A program made the position numbers and the translations under genes. A stretch of DNA of 53,787 nt. Origin: Mesostigma viride (Eukaryota > Streptophyta > Mesostigmatophyceae > Mesostigmatales > Mesostigmataceae). Position 1 is the stretch's first letter; every line of letters starts with the position of its first letter. Under the pieces are notes generated by a model that searched no databases, was not told where the DNA came from, and worked only from the letters and a program-made list of their open reading frames with translations. The stretch is from positions 1 to 53,787 of the forward strand of contig RPFO01001452.1 in assembly GCA_009746045.1 (NCBI GenBank), in the 5' to 3' direction. Positions 23,153 through 32,300 of this stretch are shown here, one piece after another.

Positions 23153-23848
23153 ATGTCCGCAAGAGTCCGCGTGACCCCCGACGGACGGATCTCCGTGATC
23201 GACGTCATCAAAATCGCATTGTTCACAAGCGAAAACGGGCGCTTTCATAAAGGGGCCAGTGGGCATGCAAGTCAGGTGGCCAGCCACGCCTTCTCGCGCC
23301 TGAAGAATGAACACGAAGGGATGTTGGGGTATTTCCGGTTCTCTGGTCAAGGGCAGCGAGACACGCCGGTTGCCAAGTTCGAAGGGCTTGTGAAGATCGC
23401 TCTTTCTATACCCACCATCACCCTCGATACAGCTGAGAAAGTGAAGAACGCCAAGAATATGGACGAGCTCGTGCACGCGATCTCTGGTCCCCTCACACGG
23501 AAACGGAAAAGGGGAGTCGAGAAGGACGTGCAAGCCGTGCTTGCCGAGAAGCTGGGAGGGGAGCGCGAGGTGAAGTGCGAGGCCGGGATCATCGATATCC
23601 TCTGCCGCGACACGAAGGTCCTGATCGAGGTCAAGGAGTTCGGTTCCGGCCTCCACGGCATCGGACAGCTGCTGGGGTACGGCTTGGATTACCCCGACTT
23701 CAAGAAGAGGCTTCATCTGTTCCGCACCCCCGCCTCGGTCAATGTTTCCGCGCAGAGGCTGCTTGTCCTGCAAAGGGTCTGTGACATGCACCAGATCGAG
23801 CTGACGCTGGACGCCAGCATTGAGCTTCAGAACCCTAACATAATGTAA
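23153..23848 (+). CDS. RVTPDG-domain protein fused to a PD-(D/E)XK nuclease (231 codons)
   Basis: The N-terminal third carries RVTPDGRISVIDVI and FRFSGQGQRDTPV, the hallmark pair of an MSV199/KilA-N-like family common in NCLDVs. The C-terminal half has GIIDIL, then VLIEVKE and IGQLLGY: the Asp, Glu-x-Lys and Gln of a PD-(D/E)XK nuclease core. A DNA-binding module joined to a nuclease suggests a targeted endonuclease, perhaps acting on host DNA or as a mobile gene. ATG 23153 follows a stop-containing region. Compared with the relatives at 23933 and 32301 it lacks the leader of about 25 residues. AATAAA follows the stop closely. Confidence 0.7.
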   Translation: MSARVRVTPDGRISVIDVIKIALFTSENGRFHKGASGHASQVASHAFSRLKNEHEGMLGYFRFSGQGQRDTPVAKFEGLVKIALSIPTITLDTAEKVKNAKNMDELVHAISGPLTRKRKRGVEKDVQAVLAEKLGGEREVKCEAGIIDILCRDTKVLIEVKEFGSGLHGIGQLLGYGLDYPDFKKRLHLFRTPASVNVSAQRLLVLQRVCDMHQIELTLDASIELQNPNIM

Positions 23849-23932
23849 ACGTGTAATAAATACAAGTTATGAGCACCCGGCGCGCTTATTTGGGACTGCA
23901 ATATTTCTCTTAATTAATGCAAACATGTGAAG

Positions 23933-24856
23933 ATGTCGACAGCGATTATAAATTACTTGCAGCCATCCACTCCCTTGCCGGAGGGCGCGAACGACCCATT
24001 CGCGAACAAGATCCGGGTGACGCCGGATGGTAGGATTTCGGTGATCGACGCTATCTCATCCATCTGTTTTATGGATGCAGATGGCATATTCGCAAAAAAG
24101 GCGAGCTCAAACGCATCCGAGTACTTGTCAAGGCTCGAGAAGGTCCACTCGGAAATTTCCGTGGTTTGTGATCACTTCCGATTTGCCGGTCAGGGGCAGC
24201 GGGACACGCCGGTCGCCGGTCGGCAGGGGATCATCCAGATCATCCAGCTGCTGCCCGGGAGGAAGGCGGCCGCCTTCCGCCTTAACATGGCGGTCCTGCT
24301 GGAGCGGTACCTGGAGGTGGACCCTGCGCTGATCCAGGACCTGCTGGACAGGTACGAGGAGAAGACGGGACAGGCCTTCGTGCCTCTGACCCGCCAGCAG
24401 GTGGACGGCGCCCCCCGCGTGAAGGCGTGCGAGCTGACGAAGCTGGACATGCGTGCCATCAAGGAAAGCAGCCTCCGCGCGGTGCCCGCGCGCGTGTACG
24501 CGTCCGTGAACAACACGGGCAACCGGCTGGTGACCGGGTACGAGCAGACCGCGGATTACAGGCGCGACCAGGGGCTGACCAAGAGGAGCCAGGCAACGAG
24601 GGACACCTTCACGGACGGGATGAGTGCCGTGATGAGCCTCTTCCACGACCGCCACCGCGCCATGGTCGGCAAGGGGAGCGATCCCGAGGAGGCGGCGAGG
24701 AGGATACTGGAGAAGCTCGGGCCCGGTTTGGGCGAGCTGGGGTACTACGAGGAGGCAAGGGAGTACAGGGGCCTGGAGTTTGCCGGGCCCAATAAACGCC
24801 TGATGGACGCGAACAGGTGTTTCAATCGCGAGGGCCGCGCAAGACTGGCCGCTTGA
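23933..24856 (+). CDS. RVTPDG-domain (MSV199/KilA-N-like) protein (307 codons)
   Basis: The protein starts with a leader ending YLQPSTPLPEGANDPFANK, followed by IRVTPDGRISVID, then FRFAGQGQRDTPV and a helix with QLLPGRKAAAFR. The rest is helical and unassigned. It is a clear paralogue of 32301-33215 along its whole length and of 23153-23848 in the N-terminal part. Relatives in giant viruses are thought to bind DNA. The start is ATG 23933 (a GTG lies six bases upstream). It lies 84 bp after the preceding gene on the same strand. Function inferred only from the family. Confidence 0.75.
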   Translation: MSTAIINYLQPSTPLPEGANDPFANKIRVTPDGRISVIDAISSICFMDADGIFAKKASSNASEYLSRLEKVHSEISVVCDHFRFAGQGQRDTPVAGRQGIIQIIQLLPGRKAAAFRLNMAVLLERYLEVDPALIQDLLDRYEEKTGQAFVPLTRQQVDGAPRVKACELTKLDMRAIKESSLRAVPARVYASVNNTGNRLVTGYEQTADYRRDQGLTKRSQATRDTFTDGMSAVMSLFHDRHRAMVGKGSDPEEAARRILEKLGPGLGELGYYEEAREYRGLEFAGPNKRLMDANRCFNREGRARLAA

Positions 24857-25428
24857 TTGGCCACGATCGCCGTGCCCTGAAATGGGAATCCCCCCATCAC
24901 AGATCATCTACCTGTGGTGCATAATGGGATCTACCCTTGAATCTTCCAAGGAGCAGAAGCGATTTTAAAACTAGTGATTGGTCAAAGACCTTTATCGCGG
25001 CCTTGCAGAGGCACTGAGATACCCCAACATGAACCTGACAAAGACGAAGTTTATTTATTAAATGTTCATAATGTTTACGGTTTATGACTCAAGTCCTACC
25101 ATCGTTACTCTCATACATCGTCGTAAAAGTCCTCGTCTAGTGCGAGTTCGATGCCGCATCCTTCACAAACTTGTTCGATGGTTCGGATATGTTCAGGGTT
25201 TACCTTGCCAGTCCGAAAGATGAATAAACGTTTTTGGTACCCCGGAAAGTAATGCCCGTAACTGAAGAGCTGTCCGATGCCCTTCATCCAATCTTTAGCT
25301 TCTTTCACTTCCACGATGACGGGAGGGTCATGGGCAATGATGTCAATCACACCGGCAGGGCATTGTACTTCGCGCTCACTACCCGGCATGGCTTGTGACA
25401 CTCGTTCTTGAACGGGTGACTCTCTTTG

Positions 25429-26314
25429 AGTTACGTTAAATAGTGACGGAACCTTTTTGCCGCCTGAGGCAAATCGGTCCGTAACACTATTTTGCCCGGA
25501 ATAACCACTTCCGAGCACCCAAGTTAATTCGGCCGAATTAACTTGGGTGCTCGGAAGTGGTTATTCCGGGCAAAATAGTGTTACGGACCGATTTGCCTCA
25601 GGCGGCAAAAAGGTTCCGTCACTATTTAACGTAACTAAAACCTGGCCTCATGGAGGGGGGACGAAGAGCCCGAGACATCCGCCTAGGCCGCTGAGCACGC
25701 ACCACTAAATGCGCCGGAACTGCCTCAGTGAGGATTCGAACCCCTGACCTCCAAGGTGCACAGGTTTTAGTTACGTTAAATAGTGCCGGAACCTTTTGCC
25801 GCCTGAGGCAAATCGGTCCGTAACACTATTTTGCCCGGAATAACCACTTCCGAGCACCCAAGTTAATTCGGCCGAATTAACTTGGGTGCTCGGAAGTGGT
25901 TATTCCGGGCAAAATAGTGTTCCGGCCCGATTTGCCTCAGTGGGCAAAAGGTTCCGGCACTATTTAACGTAACTAAAACCTGTGCACCTTGGAGGTCAGG
26001 GGTTCGAATCCTCACTGAGGCAGTTCCGGCGCATTTAGTGGTGCGTGCTCAGCGGCCTAGGCGGATGTCTCGGGCTCTTCGTCCCCCCTCCATGAGGCCA
26101 GGTTTTAGTTACGTTAAATAGTGACGGAACCTTTTTGCCGCCTGAGGCAAATCGGTCCGTAACACTATTTTGCCCGGAATAACCACTTCCGAGCACCCAA
26201 GTTAATTCGGCCGAATTAACTTGGGTGCTCGGAAGTGGTTATTCCGGGCAAAATAGTGTTACGGACCGATTTGCCTCAGGCGGCAAAAAGGTTCCGTCAC
26301 TATTTAACGTAACT
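25429..26314. mobile_element. Composite foldback element made of three hairpins
   Basis: There are three near-identical perfect hairpins of about 208 bp: 25429-25636, 25769-25975 and 26107-26314. Each begins AGTTACGTTAAATAGTG and has an AATTCGGCCGAATT centre. A 132-bp spacer lies between hairpins 1 and 2, and its exact reverse complement lies between 2 and 3, so the whole element is itself a palindrome centred near 25872. The 5-bp target duplication CTTTG (25424-25428 and 26315-26319) shows transposition. The spacer contains the tRNA-like B-box GGTTCGAATCC. No protein is encoded, so it must be mobilised in trans if it is a DNA transposon. Confidence 0.85.
26001..26011 (+). promoter_or_regulatory. 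tRNA-type B-box inside the foldback spacer
   Basis: GGTTCGAATCC matches the T-loop/B-box consensus of RNA polymerase III genes. The inverted copy is at 25732-25742. I see no matching A-box or acceptor stem, so a complete tRNA is not supported. It may be a captured tRNA end or a Pol III signal. Confidence 0.5.
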
Positions 26315-26843
26315 CTTTGTTGTACCGGTGGTTGCTTGGCCCATTCGACGACTTTGTCCACCAAATCGACATGGATCCACGCGCCTCGCTCGTCAACTGG
26401 GCCGGTCCTCATGATCTTCACCACGGGAAAAACTGTCTGAGGAGGGGTCGCCTCACCCCCCATGAGGCCCACACAGTGATGTGTTGACCTCTCCAGAGCC
26501 GATATGAAGGCCTTAGAACCGTCAAGACGAAACCAACTTTCGAAGCGCTTCTTCCCGTTGGACGCTGCCGCCGTCAAGTCCTGGGCATGGACCATTCGGT
26601 CGCTCTTCCGGACCTTGATTTCCTTCTTGGGGTCCACTTCCAGAATTGAACAGGGTTTCAGCGCAAACATCCAAAACGTGTCGGTCTCTCTCGCCAAGTC
26701 GAACAACGCGCGGGTGAAAGGAGCTCGACCACTGACGATCGCCATGGTTGCAGATGGGAGCGTGGCGGCGGATGTTTGGACGCCCGTTTCTCGTCCGCTT
26801 CCTTCCTGGCGGCCGCAAAACGGACGTGACCCTGTCCGCGGAC

Positions 26844-26903
26844 GTCCGTGTGACTCCCGACGGATGGATCTCTGTGATCGATGTGATTAGAAATGCGAGT
26901 TAA
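26844..26903 (+). pseudogene. Fragment of an RVTPDG-family gene
   Basis: A short stretch encodes VRVTPDGWISVIDVI and then a stop after four residues. The upstream bases also resemble the region just before the gene at 23153. It is a remnant or an isolated duplication of the family start. Confidence 0.7.
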
Positions 26904-27619
26904 ATATAACCCCTATTGAGTGATAGGGGCTTGTGGGGTACCGGGGAGCTATTATTGAGTGATGATGATTGAGTGATAATTGAGTGATAAAATATTGGAG
27001 TTTTTTTGACTTTTTACTGACACCCGTCACGGGCTTACTGCCCCTTCTCAACCCCCGCCAACCTTGGCTCGAGGGTCGCCGGGCTTTAGAGGTGCTTTAT
27101 AATGCTGGCATCCGTCACCACCAGCCGTGGGGCTGCCGCCTACCGATCCCCTCCTACTCCCGAGCCTGGGGGTGCGATGGTTCGTGACGGGCGTGAAAAG
27201 TGTGACTTCCGTTTTGCTCAACCATGACCGACCGCGGACAGCGGGGTTGGGTGAGAACTGTGGGAGAAGGTTCGGCGTTCTGCCCAACTTTTATACCAAA
27301 AGCTTTTAAGAGTTGGGCAGAACGCGGGACCTCGAAAAGTCAAGCTCACCGCCCAGCGCGCACCCGGGTCGATGGGCGGCGTGAAAAATGTGACTTCCGT
27401 TTTGCTCAACCATTACCGACCGCAATTGGTGAGGTCGTGAGTCTCGATCTGGTGAGAGGGCGGGTAACTGCGGTGGTGCATGCAAATGGAAAATGAAATC
27501 GGATTGGATCACACTTTATTGCACATTATAATAACACTTTATTGCCAGTTATCATCACCCTTTATTGCCAACATCCATTACTGCATCCGGTTGCATCAAC
27601 CGACATACAACAGGGTGAG
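26904..27619. other. Non-coding segment with a hairpin between direct repeats
   Basis: No gene is supported. TGAGTGAT occurs four times at 26918-26988. A 45-bp direct repeat containing TGTGACTTCCGTTTTGCTCA lies at 27191-27235 and 27379-27422 (two mismatches). Between the copies a 14-bp stem, CGTTCTGCCCAACT, pairs 27276-27289 with 27311-27324. Confidence 0.7.
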
Positions 27620-28384
27620 CTAGTAGAGGTCGTTCCATCGGCCGATGAGGGAGCGCTCCTTGTTGTAGCGGAAGAAGGGGAACACCAGCGCGGGGCTCTG
27701 GCACATCTCCCTGCGCTCCGCCAGGCAGATGGGGCACTTGAGGTCCTCTGCGGGGTCGGCGTCGTCGAGCGCGACGGCCATGCACATGGCGCATATCGAG
27801 GGTGCGTGGGTGTGGTCGCCTTCCGTCACGGGCTCGTAGGCGTCCCAGCAGACCCCGGGGCAGCACGCGCACTTCCCCACCATGCGCGGGGCAAGGCTCC
27901 CCCGGCAACGATACATGTTATCGAGGCTGGCATCAATTTCCTCGCGAAAAGAGGCAGAATAAGGGGGCGACCAGAAGGGATCGACCCTGTATGGCAGCCA
28001 CGGCGACATTTCGAGATGTCCCGGCAACAGCGGTTCGTAGGAGAATTCGGGGACGATCTCCATGGCGTTGCGCGTGTTGGCCGCCGGCCCCGAATTCCTC
28101 CTGGTTGATACGTAGAGCCGGATGGCCGCCTCCTTGGCGAGGGCCAGGTTGTGCACGGTGATAGCTCGCGGCGTCGAGGCGGCCGTGACGTGTTCCGAGG
28201 TGCAGAGGAGTCCTTTCGACAACCCGCGGCACTGCACGCACTGCGCGTACCTGCCACCCAGGAAATGGTTGGGATTCTTGCTCTCCTGGCACCGGCCGCA
28301 TCGTACCGGCGTGTCCATTTTCATGTCCTGCTTCATCATCATGAATTCCTCCCTTATCTTGGCGGAATCGCGCGAGGCCCCCAT
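27620..28384 (-). CDS. Cys-rich zinc-finger protein (254 codons)
   Basis: Near the N-terminus CGRC and CVQC are 16 residues apart with a KNPNHF stretch between, a treble-clef-like pair. The C-terminal third has CACC, CAMC and CPIC pairs (the last in CPICLAERRE), a RING-like spacing. A role as a ubiquitin-ligase-like or nucleic-acid-binding zinc protein is possible; I cannot decide. The frame is intact from ATG 28384 to a stop at 27620. It stands alone, with a non-coding upstream region and a minisatellite beyond. Confidence 0.65.
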   Translation of the reverse strand: MGASRDSAKIREEFMMMKQDMKMDTPVRCGRCQESKNPNHFLGGRYAQCVQCRGLSKGLLCTSEHVTAASTPRAITVHNLALAKEAAIRLYVSTRRNSGPAANTRNAMEIVPEFSYEPLLPGHLEMSPWLPYRVDPFWSPPYSASFREEIDASLDNMYRCRGSLAPRMVGKCACCPGVCWDAYEPVTEGDHTHAPSICAMCMAVALDDADPAEDLKCPICLAERREMCQSPALVFPFFRYNKERSLIGRWNDLY

Positions 28385-28919
28385 GGCTGCGTGCGTCGTT
28401 TGCGTGAATGCCGAGGTCTGTCTACGGTCTGCCCAAAATGTAATGGACTCGACTCTTCTCTCGCTCTCCCCGGCGCCCCACGTGGCAGGTCGCCTATATC
28501 ATGCATCCCTCGCGGCAAGGCCCGGCGCGCGCTCTGTGTGGCGCTCCCACGTGGCTGGGGGCGTTTCCCGCCTTCCGCGCTGTTCTCTCGCGGGTTCGGT
28601 CGGATAAGCTGACGGAGGCGTTTTCTCGCGGGCTCGGGTCGGGACAAGCTGGCGGGGTCCTTCGCCTGGTGGACTGACGTCACACGAGCACGATCCCGCT
28701 GGGTCCGAGAGGCGGTTACGGAAAGGGGCGGATGTGCATAAACAGGGGCGATACCCCGCGGGCCTCCAGGCCGCCTGACCGCTCCAAGATCGCAGTACAC
28801 CAGGCCGTCTGACCGCTCTGCCACTCGCTTTCCCACTTGTCCTCACAGATCGCCTGCTGGGGCGTCAAGTCTTGCTACATTCATGGGTGCGTGTTCTCGT
28901 CGGCAAACCCCGTGACAGC
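28385..28919. other. Intergenic sequence without recognisable features
   Basis: Open frames on both strands here are uninterrupted only because of GC content and have no recognisable composition. I see no gene, tRNA or repeat. Confidence 0.5.
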
Positions 28920-29440
28920 GTGTGAGGGGGGGCGTTCTTCGTGGCAGGATGCTCTCGATTGCTGGATGTCGCATGAGGGCCGCATTCTCCGTGGCGAGAT
29001 GGGAATCGGGATTCGATGCCGTATGAGAGCTGCATTCCTTGTGGCAGGACGTTGTCGATCGCTGGATGTCGTTTGAAGCCAGCATTCTCCGTGGCGAGAT
29101 GGGAATCGGGATTCGATGCCGTATGAGAGCTGCATTCCTTGTGGCAGGACGTTCTCGATCGCTGGATGTCGTTTGAGGCCCGCATTCTCCGTGGCGAGAT
29201 GGGAATCGGGATTCGATGCCGTATGAGAGCTGCATTCCTTGTGGCAGGACGTTGTCGATTGCTGGATGTCGTTTGAGGCCCGCATTCCTTGTGGCAGGAC
29301 GTTGTCGATCGCTGGATGTCGTTTGAGGCCCGCATTCCTTGTGGCAGGACGTTGTCGATTGCTGCATGTCGTGTGAGCCCCGCATTCTCCGTGGCAGGAC
29401 GTTGTGGGGTGCTGGATGTCGTGTGAGCCCCGCGTTCTGT
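28920..29440. repeat. 50-bp minisatellite with a 100-bp higher-order unit
   Basis: The short unit is about 50 bp: GCATTCCTTGTGGCAGGACG, TTGTCGATCGCTGGATGTCG and TTTGAGGCCC. Copies alternate with a variant containing GGCGAGATGGGAATCGGGAT, giving a 100-bp unit (GTATGAGAGC at 29021, 29121 and 29221). Near the right end pure 50-bp copies appear. Minus-strand frames stay open through it but encode only the repeat. Confidence 0.9.
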
Positions 29441-29542
29441 GGGGCAGGGCTCGATGGCGCCCCTCGTGTTCGCCATGCAGGCTGATGGCCCGTGGCGCCA
29501 CCTGATCTTCTCTCCTGTCTCGTGCTTTTCTCGCGTGCTTGA

Positions 29543-31349
29543 TTTCGCTTTCCAGATTCGCCGCGGGCAGACACGGACTCCCACGTTGTCGAGGGGCTGG
29601 CGGATGCTGCCGTCGCTCACCTCTTGCCCCTGGTGGCGGGCATGATCAAAGAGGGGGGCATTTTCGTGGTCAAGGTGCACCCTGATGGTATGATGCGCCA
29701 GGTGGGCTGGGAGGAGTTCACGGTGGACAACTCCGGCAGCATGGGGCTGTCGCCGATCCCCCCCCCTCCTCCTGCCACATCGATTCCGCGGAGGGGGGGG
29801 CGCTCCGGTGGATGATGTCGGAGATGGCCTACGCCCTTACGGACATCTTGTCTCCCTTCATGGGGGTCGAGCGGGGCGTGGTCAGGCTGGGGCCGAAGGG
29901 GGTCCAGGCCCTCAAGAAGGCGGGGGTGGAGGCGCGCGTCGGGGCGGAGGCGGCGCCGGAACATCGGGGGGTCATCTACGCGGCGATGGGGGACGCCCTG
30001 CGCGAGACGGTCATGGGCGGCTACATGACGGCGGTCCGGGTGGCGACCGGCTATTCGGGCGGCGACAGGGTTTCTCTCACTTCGAAAGCCATCGAGCGCA
30101 TGGTCTTCCGCGGGGAGGCCTACGTGGTGGAGGTCCACTCCGACGGCACCCTGCGGTCCGCCGGCATCGGGGCCTGGCGTGACAGCAAGAAGAACGTGAT
30201 GCTGGTGGGCGCCCCTCCTCCCATGTCCTGCCACTCGATCTCGCCCGAGGGGCAGGCCGTGTTGGCCGAGGGGCGGAGTTTCAGGGAGCGTTTCCGGCGG
30301 TTGGTGGCGGACATCCAGGGCCTGAACGGGGGGAGCTTCCAGCCCGTCATCCACTCCCCCACTCCCACCCGCCCCCCGCGTCCGGTGCAGGTCGGGGGCG
30401 CGCACCGGCGGGACGCCGCGACGAAGGAGATCGTGCTGGGATGGATGGATCACCTGCACAAGGCCTCGCGCGAGAACGACGAGGGGGAGTTTTGCCGCGT
30501 GGTCCGCGCGCTCCAGGGGGTGCTGTGCCCGGGGGACAAGCCCGCCAAGCGCCAGGCCATCGTGGAGGGGATCGACCTGTTCGTGTGGTGCGCGGAGCCG
30601 GGCGGGGACGGCGGCAAGGGCGGCAAGGGGGCGGGCGGTTCACGCCGCAGCGCGCGACCGCCGTGCGCATGCTGTTTCCGGTCGACAACGGGGCCGACAT
30701 GGCCGAGGATACCCACGGGCGGCGTCCCGTTGTGCAGGCCCTGTACATGGTGGCGCGGGGGCAGGTGGACAAGGCCGTGAACAGCCTGGCGGCGGCGGGG
30801 TGGGTGTTCGCCGACGCGTACGGCTCGCGTCCGGGCCTCGTCTTCATGATCACGGCGCTGTTCCTGTTCCGGCGGTGCTACTGGCACGACCATTTCGTCA
30901 CGATGTTCGACGCGTACAGGCGCCTGACGAGCGTCCCCGCCACCGGGCAGGAGGTGGAGGCCCTGTTCAAGAAGGTGAGCGAGCGGTTCGCCAAGGCCCC
31001 GGCGGGGAGGTGGCCCGAGGACGTGGCCGAGCTGATGCTGCCGTACTCGAGCTTCATCGAGGTGGAGCGCACGGCGCGCGCCGACATGCACGCCGTCCGG
31101 ACGGGGGACATGAGCGGGTACGACGGATGGGGCGCGCGCGTCCTGGGCGACATGCGGGCGTTCTTCGACGACCGTCGCAGGCAGGTGGTATCCGCTCACC
31201 TGCTGATGGATAAGCACGAGCAGTCGTGTCATATGTCGTACACGGGGGTCCGGTTCGCGCGCCAGCTGTCCGCCATCTGTCAGGGGTCTGGGTTTGATTT
31301 GTGGACGGAGTTGTGCGATGAGAGCGGGCGGGGGTCCGTCCTGGTGTAG
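29543..31349 (+). CDS. Unknown viral-type protein with internal duplication, frame broken twice
   Basis: Three frames join into one protein of about 600 residues. The first switches in the C run 29758-29766, the second near the G runs 30627-30637; the stop is at 31349. Two segments repeat the same pattern: VVxVHxDG, a variable part, PPP, SCHxIS or CHIDS, and EG (around 29660-29800 and 30115-30260). The C-terminal half is Arg/Ala-rich and probably helical. No start codon is clear; the first internal ATG of the opening frame is at about 29642. No family is recognised. Both breaks are homopolymer-linked, so read error is as likely as decay. Confidence 0.45.
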
Positions 31350-31404
31350 TGGCTCGCTGACTTCCCCTTCTCCCCGCCGGTGGTGCTTGCGCGCAGGGGG
31401 GGCT

Positions 31405-31490
31405 CTGCCGGGACCCGCCGCCGCCGCCGCCGCCGCCTCCTCCTCCTCCCCCGCCGCCTCCTCCTCCCCCGCCGCCTCCTTTCGCTGCCA
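31405..31490. repeat. CCG/CCT proline-codon microsatellite
   Basis: Runs of CCG and CCT triplets alternate over about 85 bp. In the frame of the next gene they would encode a proline tract just upstream of its first ATG, so they may be part of an N-terminal extension. Confidence 0.7.
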
Positions 31491-31552
31491 CCGGGTGGGA
31501 GACGGTCCAGGACACCGCGCGCGACCCCGTTCCCGAGCCCCCGGTCGATGTG

Positions 31553-32149
31553 ATGTTCCAGGCATTGCCCCCGATCGCCCTGCGGATCATCCTGGAACGC
31601 ATCTGGCCGGCTGGGCGCGGGATCTGCCCCGAGATGGACGAGGTCTACTGGGAGATCTGCAGGTACAGACAACCCGCCGAGAAGCTCGAAAAGGAAGTGC
31701 GCGAGGAACTGGAGTACCGCAAGGAGAATGGGGATCGCCGCCGGTTCGGCGGGCGGGAGGACGGGCAGCTGGAGGCCGTCTTGAAGTTGATATGCCCCGA
31801 TCGCTTCATGGAGTGCTTGGACGCGCTGGAGACGCCGAGGGCGAGGAAGGAGGAGAAGCTGTGGATCCTGTGGGACAAGGTTCGCGAGGGGCTGGCCAGG
31901 CACGGGAAGAGGGTCAGCCGTTCGAAGATGGTGAGTATCCGAGCGCGGCTCTTCGACTGTCTGGGTTCGAGCAAGACTTTCGCCGACAGGTCCTACTCCT
32001 TTGTGGTCAAGTGCCACAACGTCATGACGGCCGAGTGGAGGCATCAGGGGCGCGCCATCCCCAGCTCGGCCGCGTGGGAGTGGGGCTGGTGGTCCCAACT
32101 GAGCAGCGACCACGTGGCGTCGCACGCCGAGTTGACTGTTTTGGAGTGA
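31553..32149 (+). CDS. Unknown viral-type protein (198 codons)
   Basis: ATG 31553 opens an intact frame with FQALPPIALRIILERIWP at the start, a charged helical middle and a Trp-rich end (WEWGWWSQL). The N-terminal LPPxxLxxIL pattern resembles an F-box-like start, which many viruses use to recruit ubiquitin ligases, but the match is too short to assert. The same frame is open upstream through a proline tract, so the real start may be earlier. Function unknown. Confidence 0.55.
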   Translation: MFQALPPIALRIILERIWPAGRGICPEMDEVYWEICRYRQPAEKLEKEVREELEYRKENGDRRRFGGREDGQLEAVLKLICPDRFMECLDALETPRARKEEKLWILWDKVREGLARHGKRVSRSKMVSIRARLFDCLGSSKTFADRSYSFVVKCHNVMTAEWRHQGRAIPSSAAWEWGWWSQLSSDHVASHAELTVLE

Positions 32150-32300
32150 TTCAGTTTTTGGACTGTCGTGATGATTATGTGCATTATTTTTTGTAGGGCT
32201 TGCGACTGTTTGTGGCTTTGTCAGCGAATGCGTGATGCGTTCATGGGGTGATACAGTGTGAAATGGGGTAATAAATATGATTCGATTTGATCAATGGAAG

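Larger units (their letters stand above)
25111..26745 (-). pseudogene. KilA-N plus PD-(D/E)XK nuclease gene, split by a foldback element
   Basis: The N-terminal part (26745 to 26320) ends with a KilA-N-type block, RGAWIHVDLVDKVVEWAKQ. The C-terminal part (25428 to 25111) has GVIDII, VIVEVKE and IGQLFSYG: the Asp, Glu-x-Lys and Gln of a PD-(D/E)XK nuclease, closely related to the nuclease half of 23153-23848. An 886-bp element (25429-26314) separates them, flanked by CTTTG on both sides. The element plus one CTTTG copy is 891 bp, a multiple of three, so the parent frame was continuous and the insertion is recent. As it stands the gene is truncated in both directions. Confidence 0.8.

Noticed and set aside
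25637-25768. A possible complete tRNA gene in the foldback spacer
   Set aside because: Only the B-box/T-loop part fits. No A-box, acceptor stem or anticodon arm can be drawn at the right distance.
28920-29440. CRISPR array
   Set aside because: The units are adjacent tandem copies with no unique spacers between repeats, and no cas genes are present.
28865-29680. Overlapping minus-strand frames of 200-270 codons through the minisatellite
   Set aside because: They merely translate the 50-bp repeat in different frames and have no start or composition typical of a protein.
30450-31565. Minus-strand 371-codon frame opposite the 29543-31349 gene
   Set aside because: Its Arg/His/Pro-rich composition is typical of antisense translation of GC-rich genes, and it has no recognised motif.
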